From Dasyornis broadbenti (taxonomy: Eukaryota; Chordata; Aves; Passeriformes; Dasyornithidae), in contig VZRN01004661.1 in NCBI GenBank assembly GCA_013397935.1, positions 697,642 to 761,641 on the forward strand: DNA of 64,000 bases, in the 5' to 3' direction. Shown piece by piece: positions 50,102 to 61,500 of the stretch (position 1 is its first letter; every line of letters starts with the position of its first letter). Both the position numbers and the translations under genes were made by a program. Below the pieces are notes generated by a model. It was not told the DNA's origin and made no database searches. It saw only the letters and a list, made by a program, of their open reading frames with translations.

Positions 50102-53100
50102 TATTGTCATGAAAGTAAAATCTGAATCACAGTTCAGATGCAAACCTTTGGTTTTCCAAAAAACCTCTCCTTCCTATTGCCTTTTACCCCCACATAAGAA
50201 TGTCCATTAAGGCCTATGTTTCCCTTTCATTCTTTTTTTTAATCAACTCTAATAAAACATGGATTTCTTTCAAGTCCTGCATGAAGCAAATGGCTAGTGC
50301 TCTGAAATGCTTTATAAAGAACTTTATAAAGGAGGAAGATTAAATACATGGCAAAAATTTTGTGACACAATACTAAGACCTCATCAAGAAAAAGGCCACC
50401 ATTTTACAGGAACTTCCACAACATTACCTCCTAACAGTCATTCACATGTTAAGTTTTTTTATTAAAAATAAAATTGGGACAGTTTCTTAAGGAAGGAATG
50501 TGATTTTGAAGTTGACATTTGTTTAAACTATAAGGTTTTCCAAGTGTTAGCTATTAAAACTTCATAGCTACCAAGATCATTCAAGTGGCTCACTAAAACA
50601 AGTTATGTCAGAAATGAGCATAGAGTAATAAAAAATGCATTCTAAATGTACCATTACAGCTTTTATTTCTCCATTATCACATATATTAGATTTCAGATTT
50701 TTTTTCTTCAAATTATTTCTGTAAACTCTACTCATCAAAAGATCTTAAGGGACCGGGCAATTTTACAGCACCATTTACTGACATGAAAATATTATATTGC
50801 CAGCCTACCCTTCATTACACTCAAGACTTACCAAAAGCTTTGTCTATGCTACATTCTACAATACAGCCTCCCAAAGCCACTGGTAGACATACGACCATAC
50901 TGTACCACACTTTGCATACTATAAGCTGCCCTCCCTGCCTCCCCCCCAACCATAGAAGTAAAAAACGTTTTTATATTAAGGGCAAATATACACATTATTG
51001 TTATTCTGTGTAAACTTATATTAAGTTTATCTATAACCATCTAGCAATATTTCATGCCCCACATATCTACTTACTAATTATACTACAATAAATTATGCTT
51101 GCTATTTAATATAACCACAGTGAATCCTGTTCTTCCACTGCACAAACTGGTCCAACTACAGAAGTAACAAAATGCAGTTCAAGTGACCTGGGCATGAAAA
51201 AAAATTACGTAATGAACAATCCACTGACATGCAACGACCTCAGGTCTAACATCAGCATCTGTGAGTAGCTGTCTCAAAGACTGATATTCTCTGCTGCAAA
51301 GGTACTGTTTGGCTTTGCTTACTAATTTCAGCCTCTCTTACCCTTTCTCATAAAGCAACAGGCCCAGGTTTTGGTTCACACACACAGAGACCACTCATGC
51401 ATATGCACAACACACTCAACTGATGTAACTGAACTAAGAGTTAATTTATGCATTGAAGCAGCTTAGCAATGTGTGAAAAACGTCTGCTGCCAGTACCCCT
51501 CTCTCCCCACCTTGAAGTGTTAAGGGCCCCTTAATTGTTGTTTTAACCTACAGGAACATTGTTCCTCTGGCCAGTGGCTGTTAATGGAACAGAACTGGCA
51601 ATTTCCTTACCTAGCTGAGTGTAGATTTGTAACACATGGATTAACACTGTAAGTAATCATAATAAAAATCTGAAGTAATAAATAGTTCAAACACAGACAC
51701 TTTGGGCTGACAAAATGTCCCTAAGCCTCCTCCGTATAATTGTGAATAAACTTCTACCATCACTGTAAGCATCTTGATACCATCATCCATGCCTTGTTCC
51801 CTCTTTATCATTTGTCTATCCTCCTGCAGCAGGTACCAGCTAGTAAATGGGTCAGCTGTATGTATTAGGTGAGAAGTAAGAACATTCAAACTTGTTTGAA
51901 AATGATCAAGTTTCAATCAGATCTCCAGTTCTTAGTTTCTTCTTACACATATGGACACAAGATCATAAATGTACTTAAGAAAACACTTAAGACAGCGGAG
52001 ACTTTTTACTTCAATATAGTTGTGAGTCACAATGAATAGGTAAGGGCACTGGAGCATTTCTGCATGCCATTCTTTGCATAGTTTCTAAAAAATAGTTTCT
52101 GAGAAAATAGATTTCTTAATCAAGCAGTTCTTAACCAGTTCACCTCCAAAGAATCAGCAAACAGAAACCTTAGTGACTGTTACCAATAACTGATTCTCCA
52201 TGATTAGCAAAAACACCTCTACACACCCAGTCCCAAGAAACCAAGGGGTTTTGACCAGTTGTGAAATACTACGCAACAATATTTGGCAGACAAAAGATTC
52301 AATAAAGATTACAGACAGATAAAATAAAAATATAAATTATAACAAGGGTTAATGTTGAAGCAATGATACATTTGGTGCTGCTGTTCATCTCATGTCCTAA
52401 TGACATGAAGATATTGATGTTTCGTAACTTCTGTGGAAATATATTACCAGGACACATGGCACTAGATCTCTGTAGCCTTAGAAGCTGCATATTACGTTTA
52501 GGAATGGAAAATAATGCTGAGATGGTGCTTTTCCTCCTTGAATGACTCAAGGAAACAGAATGAAACATTAAGAATCACCACAGTATTTTCAGAAGTACTG
52601 CATATCTCCAATGTAGAATTGTATAAACTTTACTGGGATTCAATATCTAATTAATCTAGCAAAGTAAGAGCAAACACGCTGACCAACAGCCACAGCACAA
52701 ACTAAGGACCTCCAGACTGAAACCCAAGGGCTGACACACCTTGAAAAGCAGATTCAGAACCTTTGCAACAAGCTCAGAACTTTTGTAGGTATAGACAAAG
52801 AACTTTCCAACACAAACACTGGCAAGTCACACTAATACAGTGTTTCAGAACCACCAGCAAAATCAAAGATACAATTAATTTTCTTGCAAATTTTCACCAT
52901 TTCCAGACAATAACAAGTCTTGCAGGATTGCTGGTCTACATATATATATATAGATAAGTAATGGTAGAAGCAACGAATGTGTAGTAAGAATACTTAAAAA
53001 GGGAGAAAAAAATCTAAGTGTTAAAATATCACCCAGAAGATAAAGCAGTCAAAAGTAAAGCAAAAAGGAAATGGAAAAAAAAAATAGATATTTCCTTAAA

Positions 53101-54119
53101 TACTTCAGTTTAGCATCAAATGCATCTTCTTGCCCTTGGTGGCACTGCAGAAGATAGTGTTAATGCAGAAAGAGCGGGTGTTAAGTGCAAATGCATGTGC
53201 CATGCAATCGGCTACAAGGAAGATCAATAAGGAGCTAGAGCATTAAATTTCACATACTGTAACTGTCATGCCCATTACATAGTATTTGAACATCTCTGTA
53301 GGCCATTACAAAATTGTTGATTCTTGATACTTTTTACAGAACCAAATTATTTTCCAGAGATTTTATTAACACAATAAGCACCATGAAAGTCTAAAAGCAC
53401 ATACAAACTTGGTGAAAATTGAAGACCTTTACAGCCTTCCAAGAAATAATATTTACATATTTGCAGAATGCATAACTGTATTATTTACTCTGGAATGAAG
53501 ACAGGAAGATGGCTTCAAGCCTTGCAAATAAAAGGAACTGTATTCCAGGAACACTTTTCTTTTGTGTTAGTCACATTTCACAGACACACAGGTGATGTAT
53601 TTTAAAGGAGGCATTTACAAGATAATTCTTGAGAGTATGTGCCACAATTAACAAAATCACTGCCGACAGAATGCACCAAAGCAAGGGGTAATGCCAGTCC
53701 CCTGGGCTTCAGCTGCAGAAGCAGCATCAGACTTCTTGCCTCTGCTCTTCAATCTGTGTTTTGTCCTTTCCAAGGACATGATAAACTTTCCTTCTAACAT
53801 TTCTCACTAGAGGAGGCTTTGAGCAGAAGCTTTGGGCAACTCTCCCCAAAACAATTTAAAGGCAACCATCACTGATGTGTAATCATGGTTACAATGACTG
53901 TGCAAACTGCCAAAGTCTTTCCAAAACAGCACAACCACTGAGATGTCATTTTTCAAGATACACAGGAGAACAGTGTTAATACAGCTGCATCACTTTGTGC
54001 TATGTATTTTAAAGGACATAAAAATTAGAGATCACATTATGCACATAAATTTAACATAACAAAATTTGTAAGAGAATATTCAGTGAGGAGAAGTGCAGTT
54101 TGTAACATCTTGCACAACT

Positions 54120-54175
54120 GGACCAGATAATCCTTGAGGTCCCCTTCCAACCTGGTATTTTGTGATTCTATGATT
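54120..54175 (+). mobile_element. CR1 LINE 3' tail (truncated relic)
   Basis: The stretch runs from ggaccagataatcc through ttgaggtccccttccaacc to tgtgattctatgatt. This is the typical end of chicken-repeat-1 LINEs: the 'gatgatctttgaggtcccttccaac' type sequence followed by the ATTCTATGA-type 3' repeat. Only about 56 bp are recognisable, with several substitutions, so it is an old, strongly 5'-truncated copy, inserted antisense to FTO. It is the only interspersed repeat I could name in the window and the main clue to a sauropsid, probably avian, genome. Confidence 0.85.
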
Positions 54176-54398
54176 TATAAGAGGGATCTGTGTAATAAAT
54201 GCACAGACACTGGTTTGTATTTATTACATGCTAATTTCCTAACTTTGCATGCTCTACACTATCAGTCAAATGATGGTGACACTCAGAAAACCTAAATACT
54301 ACAGCTGTTGACCTAACTTTATAAAACAACTATTAATGAAATACTGTTGAATTTTCGCATATAAATTCAAGAAAGATAATGTGATATGGTTTGCTGGA

Positions 54399-54417
54399 TT
54401 TTTTTTTTTTTTTTTTT
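54399..54417. repeat. T19 tract
   Basis: Run of 19 T on the plus strand in intron 1, about 220 bp after the CR1 tail and not evidently part of it. Confidence 0.97.
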
Positions 54418-57400
54418 AAATAAAAGTCATTTAAAGAAACACCTCATAGTGAACAATTCAGACCTGGTTAATTTTGTTTAGCTTGAAGGCTTCGTTTTGT
54501 TCACAGTCTCTGAGATAAACCACATGGGGAACAGAAATCTAACATTTAAATGTTAAGTTGGAAGGCAACAATTAGCAAAATTCAGGGTCTGAAACACTGG
54601 GCAAGTTCATACCAGAAACATGCAGCAAAATTGAAAAGAAAGGATAATTAGGCATTGGAGGAGACACCTCTGTGAAACATGAATTCTCCCTCATGGGAAT
54701 TTTTTCTTATACCAAGTTTTGAAGTTTTTCTAAATGAGTGGTTTCCAAACCATTTAGACCAGCAGACTACAATGAATCATTCATATTTCCTTAAGAAGTT
54801 CTGCACATACAGCCTAACCAAATAATGTGGAGGCAGCAGAGCCACACTGACTGAAAGTCTGATGCATCTCATTCCTCAGTTTGGTTTTGATTAATCATTT
54901 TGCTAGTCACCAGTGGTCGATGAATCAGGAGACCCTGGTCTGTTTCTGTGAGAAGGCATTTTATTGAAGTCCTCAAGTGATGTTAGAAATTCTCTTCTGC
55001 CTCACAATCTAAAAAACCAGGACTTTGTTGACATCTGTATTTCACAACACTGAGAACATTTGCAGTACTATCATAAGGTTAAAGAACTACAGCTAAAAGA
55101 AGGGCTACTTGTTGTCTTTACCTCACATTTTATTCTTAAGCCATCTTTGTGAAACGTAAATAATGTTAGGGTATACTGAGAGGTAAAATACAAGAAAGCA
55201 CTGACATGCTGTGAAAGAAGTAGATCTCTGCATAGCCATTTTCTTTGTGCCAAATCCAGGCAAATTTCATAACACAAATCAACATTTTGCTTAAGAATAC
55301 ATTTGTTGAGCAAACTTAAGAACGCCTACATTTTCAAATAATGCTGTTTTAATAAAGCTACTCTGACTCATGAAAATTTCCAGTTTTAATTTCTATTATT
55401 TTCACATACAGACTTTATTTCTTGTTAACTTTTCCCCTCACTTGTAACATTCAGGCAAAATTTTACAGAGCAGCACTACTCAACTAAAATGGATATGCAC
55501 AAAATTAAGTCTTTTTTATTTATTTTTAAATTTCTTAAGTCTTCCTTGTACAGCTGTTCAGGGAAAACTCTTACCTGTCCTTTCTTCCCATACACTTACA
55601 TTCCTAACTGGTCTAAGATTCTATATAGTCCTGCTGCTACCTCTGTCTGTATTTTGAGAGTGTGAAGTAGTACAGTAACAACAAATCTTTTCAAAATCAT
55701 CTCTTCCCTTCTCCATGCTATTTTCAAATACAGGTTGGATTTCTGAAGGTGAAAAATAGGGAGCCTGGCACACAGAGGACCATTCCAGACTTCAACACAA
55801 TTCTTTGCCCTATTTGCTCCCTTCTGCTGAAAAACATCCCAGATTTATAATACTGCATGTTTCTTCTGCCAAATTTAATAAATGAACGATTCCTACCAAG
55901 AGTACTAACTCACTCTACAATAGTTTGGATTTGTTGTCTAACCAAAGGAAGAAGAGGGACAGCCATACTGATCCATACTGAAGCTGCAGGAAAATAAAGA
56001 CCTGTCTAATCAACTGCATGGTGACATACAAAATTGAATCTGTGAAATGACTCAGTAAAGAAAAAGCACCAAATAATTTCTGATTGTGTTTTTAAGTAAA
56101 TATCTGTATATGTTCTATAAGAACATTATCAAAAAGCCCACAGTGAATTAGTACAAGTGGAGGAACAATGAGGAAACTTAAAAACCCTTTCTGCAGAGAG
56201 ATACATGCACACAAAAAATAATCCTAACATGGAAGTACAACTTGACAAGAGAAGGATTGTTCTGAACTATCATAAAATTAAAGGCACGCAGGAAAGTCTC
56301 CATTGAACTGAAAATACTGCAGACACCTTAAAATTCTAAACCCTCTTGCTTCCTTAGAGGATATGTCAAAGACAAGAATAAATAAATTTCATTTCCTTCA
56401 GAGTGTCTACAAGGACTGGAGTCAACCATTTTATAATTTGATACAGTGGTTTTGTATGTTGGGGTACTCTGAACCTGAAATTCAAAAATCTAGGCCAGCC
56501 TTTCTGACATGTAGCCTGCATGTCTATGTTAAAACCATCTGAGTGACAGCAGCTCAGTTGCATTAATAAGGGAGGCTGAGGGCAAGGAACTGACATTAAG
56601 AGAAAGCTGCCAGACCCACCTTTGTTCTTATTTGCTGGCTTAACATGCTGTATTACTTCCCCTTCTGCAATGGAATTGTTTCAGCAGTAACTAGAATTCA
56701 AGAAGGGCTGAATGAAAAAAGAATGAACAATGTAGTATTTAAAAAAAATATTCAAAGGAAGGATTTTAAAATTAAAGAACAGACAACTGTAAGAGCTTCT
56801 GACCCACATTTAGCACTACATATGCTGCAATTGCCAACTAAACTAGAGACAAAGGCTCGATAATCTCCATGCAGAACTGAACTTCCATATGAAATATGCT
56901 TCAAACCACTGTTAGTTGAACTAATTCATTATATAAGAATTCCCTTAGATTTTTATTTAGGCGTTTAACTGAAAAAAAGACCACAGTTACATGGTAATTT
57001 TGGGCACCCTTAACTTTATCAGCCCCTGCATTTGGAAAGAACCATGATGAGGATCCCTACCCATGGGATTTATTCAAGGACCTTTTCTTTTTATTTCCTC
57101 ACAATGATTTTAAGCAAAATCATTTCCAGCTAGAAATTTGCAAAAAAACCCAAGTACTGTTTAACTCAGAAGTACTACCTGTACTTTCATACCAAGCAAA
57201 CTAACTTTGAACATCATGACAGCACAGAGATCACCTTTAACACCCATATGAGAATTATTCCTCTAGAACAAAGTACAGTGATCTGTACCAAACTTCATGT
57301 AGCACAAGAACAGGCTCCTAAAGCCTGCCATTGGTAAAAGACACTGTACTCTAATTTCTGTAGCTCCTCATTCCATTTCTCTTTTTTTTTTGTTCTCTAA

Positions 57401-57539
57401 GTTGACAAGTTTAGTGTTCTGTGCTTACAAGTTTTCAATAGCCTATTACAAAAAGACTTGAATTTGTTTGCATTACACACCACGGGGATTAAAAAGGAGT
57501 TAATATATATCTATTCAGAACTATTGTGCAGAAAATAGC

Positions 57540-58560
57540 TGTGTTATACAGGGCTTAGGCTGTGACCTGCTTAACTTTATTCATAGAATGCACAATCCAT
57601 CACGTACAAAAACACAGAGGAAAATGCGAAGTGTTGGTAAGTGCCTCTGTTAGCGAGAAATTCTGCTAATTATTACACCAAATAAGCATAGCCAACAGGC
57701 CAGAGCTGTGAGAGGGCATGTTTCAGGGCATTAAATGGCTGCCTTGGATGGAGATGAATATATTACACTATGCCCTTTAACAATAAAACAATTTCCCTGA
57801 CACCTCCAAATCCAGGAGCTCCAGTGCACAGATGAGTGTGACTGTACTCGGCACAGGACGATGTTCCAGTGCCACCTAGTGACGCGCACTTCTGAAGAGT
57901 TACAGCACACAGAGAGTTCAAAAGCTGATCCAGCTCCAGTCCGCACAGGGAGGGAGAAGAGTCTCCCTCCTCACCAGGAAAAAACAGACAGAGCGGGGTC
58001 ATGGGGAGACAGCCTCCTCCTCTTGCTTTGTAACTCCAACACGCGCATCCATAAATGGCTGATAATGCTTTATATACAGTTTTATTACAGCCTGCTCTTA
58101 CAGTCCAAGCCAGGGTATCTTAAAGCCTACACTATGCACTGGAAGCTTTGGATAGTTTTTGAAACTGATTTCAGGAAAATATTTCATCAACTTAACATTT
58201 TTAATTTTTTCCCTCTTCTGTTTTGAACGGACTCTATCATTACTATTTTTATATCTGGAGTGCTTTCACAGCTTAATAAAGCGTTCTAAAGGCTGCAAAC
58301 TTTGCACATATTTCTATTCCTTGCTTGCACGTTGACACTTTGTATATTCTGCCATCATATTTATTGTCACTACAATGGAGGTACAGCCATGCCGCATCTC
58401 CATTACCCTATTTCTCTTCTGCTGATCAGTGCTGTAGCTCAATATTGAAGTTTATGCAAACAAACTACATTTTGCAGCGCAACCTTGCTCATGAAAAGCC
58501 CTGAAGAGGTTGAAATACATTTTATGATGACTAAAAATTAATGTGTGTATTATCGACCAA
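57540..58560. promoter_or_regulatory. Candidate conserved non-coding block, intron 1
   Basis: About 1 kb with mixed, non-repetitive composition and several homeodomain-type (taatta, attaat) and Hox-like TTTATG words, interspersed with GC-containing segments and CpGs (gacgcgcac, tagcgag). It differs from the looser AT-rich, homopolymer-rich flanks. FTO intron 1 in mammals holds long-range IRX3/IRX5 enhancers, so a regulatory role is plausible, but conservation has not been measured. Confidence 0.3.
57871..57882 (-). promoter_or_regulatory. CTCF-like core motif, intron 1
   Basis: On the minus strand the bases read tcactaggtggc, matching the CTCF core CCASYAGRKGGC at 11 of 12 positions (first base differs). 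It sits inside a block that looks like conserved non-coding DNA. Sequence match only; binding is not shown. Confidence 0.35.
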
Positions 58561-61500
58561 GAAAAAAAAAAATTACATGCTTAGATCGAGTTAAAAGCAT
58601 AGATTGCAAAAAAGTATGCTAGTACAATCCCTGCCATTAGTTTCTACATTTTTATTTCACAACATTTTTACAGGAAAAGGAAAGACAAAGTCTTTGTGTT
58701 CACTAGCCATTTAGCACATGGACACCATTTATTTATGGACACTCTATATATTGATGAATAAATTAAGAATTCTACATCTGAACTCCACATCTATCATCAT
58801 GAAATGAATCGCAATATATTAATACTTTATACTACTAATTTCAGTAGAAAATCACCATCAACAAAGCTGTTTCCTATTACTGGCATTAAATTGCCACTTC
58901 TCATGACTCCAAACTTCATGTGCTTAGCTTCATTAAACTAAAGGAATATATTTTAGTGTATGTAGAACCGTATACTACAACATAAGGAAAAAAAAACAAC
59001 CAAAAACACCCACTAGGCAGACTTACTGCTACAGGAGGACATCAAATGTTTGTTCTGATTGAAATATAACCTGTATCACAAGATTTAAAGAAAGATGCTT
59101 AAATGTTGCTTTGAAATTAATTTCTCCAATTCTAAAGCTGCAACAAGAAGTGTGAGGGGTAAAAATGAAGAGGAGGAATAACAGCTTTAAAAACATTGCT
59201 CATGAAAACATTATTTAGTCTGCAACAGAATGATACTTAGAGTTTGTCTACTGTATTTTTCCTACTGCAAACTCAGTGAAATGGAAATATAAAACTTTAG
59301 CAAAGTTTTGTATGTTCTCAGGTCCTTAACATTACCAGGTCTAGACCTTCAGGGTTGTCTGATGAACACTGAATCTTATTCAGTTATGCACCCACATCAG
59401 AAAACTCTGAAATTATGTGTCATGAAAGAAGTTTCTGAAGTTAAATTTCTCATTTTGATAGTTAGATTAGGACAATACAATCACATGGACTAAACCTTCT
59501 ACTGTATTAGGCAAATAGTTATAACAAAGTGCATAAATACTACTAAAAGCCCCTTAGAAATCCAAATGGGAGAAGCTTCACTCAGTGAATAGGCAGCACA
59601 CTAAGTCTGGAAACTTTTCCTGTATTTGAATCTATACCCTACTTTAGGACCTAAACTGTTGCCACCAGAATCAATACTGTCCCTACTTTATGAAGTAAAA
59701 AATGAAGAGAATCTTGTTCATTACATGTAATATAGAATTCTGCTCATGGCTTCTCAAATTGCTCTTCCAGACTCAAAGAATGTACTTGTACTTTCTGGAG
59801 CACTTCCATTGCTCTGACACCTTGGAAAGCTCAAATGAGCAGAATGCAGGGACTATGTGTTGATACAAAGCAATAAAAAAATGGTGAGAGAGTGTAGAGT
59901 CCACAAGAGAAAGAAGGCACCATTAACAGCAAAAACCAAGTGTAACCCCATTCACCATGGCGATGAACAAAAGAGTCCGAAGTCTGATGGTCCCTAAAGT
60001 ATTATTGTCCAAGCTTTTAAGAACCTGTTGTTTTATTGCTTTTACAAGAGTACCTCCTTTTTATGTAGCAGAGACTGTTAGAAAGAAAAAGGGTTTAAAC
60101 TAGAGTAACTCCTGATCAGCATGTTAGAAGTTGTAATCCAAAAAGATCCCAAACTAGTAGTTGCCTTGACAAATGTATGTAGATCATCTACTCCACAACA
60201 GGTATTGTTTCTTAAGGATGCTGAGATCCGCAGCCCTCTGAAAGCCAGGGGCATGCCCCTGTGCTAGATTCCAGATTCAACCTGAAATTTAAATGCTGCA
60301 TAATTTCCAATTCTTGATATCCAAGAAACAAATAAAGAACACGGTTCAAGTTTTAGACAGTGGAATGAGCCCACTCAGGTTTATCTTCATTGCAGTCCCC
60401 ATTCAAAACAGCTCAGCTCACATCCACTGCCACCAAGTTCTCAACATTCTAGCTCTGTAGCCCACATCAGTTTTACAGCCACAGAGGAATGCTCCTCAGA
60501 ACAGCTATCACCTGCAAAACTTTTTCCCTCAAAGCAAAACTCATCCAAGAAGAGAACACGTTATACTAAATTTCTGTCACATTCCTTTTGCAAAGCATAT
60601 CATTCACATATTTGCAGGAATATAACATTTTTTTCCCCTCTTGTAATATACCAGCCCTTTCCTCCACAGGATTAAGATTCTTTCCTAATAAGCTGTAAAA
60701 ATGTATTTGCCCTTATAGTTGAAGAAATGCTTGACTGACCAAAGCTCAACTGGTCACATGCCTTAGATATTCCTGATATTCATAATTATTCACATTCTCA
60801 AATGCTGCAGATTACTCATGGACATTGACTGCATACCCACACTGAAGCCACTGCTACGAAGGGAATTGCTAAGCATCTTTGCAATGAGAAGTTTCCCTTA
60901 TCCACTTCCAATGAATTATCTTGCCACAAGATATTGAAACAAAACAAAAACCAACCTCAGTGATGATTTAAAGCAACTAATTCTAGAATTGTGGTCTATG
61001 TTCTCTTTTGCTGTTACAAGAAAATGAAGATATGGAAAAGTGGCTTGATAGCACTTGATTTTACTTCATTTTCAATATTAATTTGTTTTAATTACATGAC
61101 ATGACAGATCATTAAATGCTAAGAGGTTCATCATAGTAGTACAAGCTTCATACAGTATTGCAAAAAAATTCAATTTACTGTCACCATTGTTTTATTTCTT
61201 GCCTATAATTGAAAGCTATTTGGAATGCATTTAGAAGGATAAAAACCTCTAACAAAATTCATATGCTCCTTGGTATAAAAATTGTTATCCTATGCTTCTG
61301 ATAAAGTAATTTCCGTTTAAAATCATGTGGGAAGTCAAGCATGACCTATTTTAGCAAGTCCAGTGCAAGGAATACCAACTGTTCTACAATCATAATTTGC
61401 AAGTTCCCTCAAAAACCAAAACAAGGGCACATAAACAAATACCCAGCACTTCAAGAACTCTGGAATCTATAAAATGGAATTACTCCTATGAAACTGCTCA

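Noticed and set aside
52060..52085. Minus-strand words resembling Glu-Trp-His-Ala of FTO exon 8.
   Set aside because: It lies in intron 1, upstream of exon 2 in the transcript, and the flanking residues do not match exon 8; a chance 4-residue match.
57861..58226. 121-codon open frame, plus strand.
   Set aside because: It overlaps the candidate non-coding block and has no domain; the slightly GC-richer DNA makes longer chance frames more likely.
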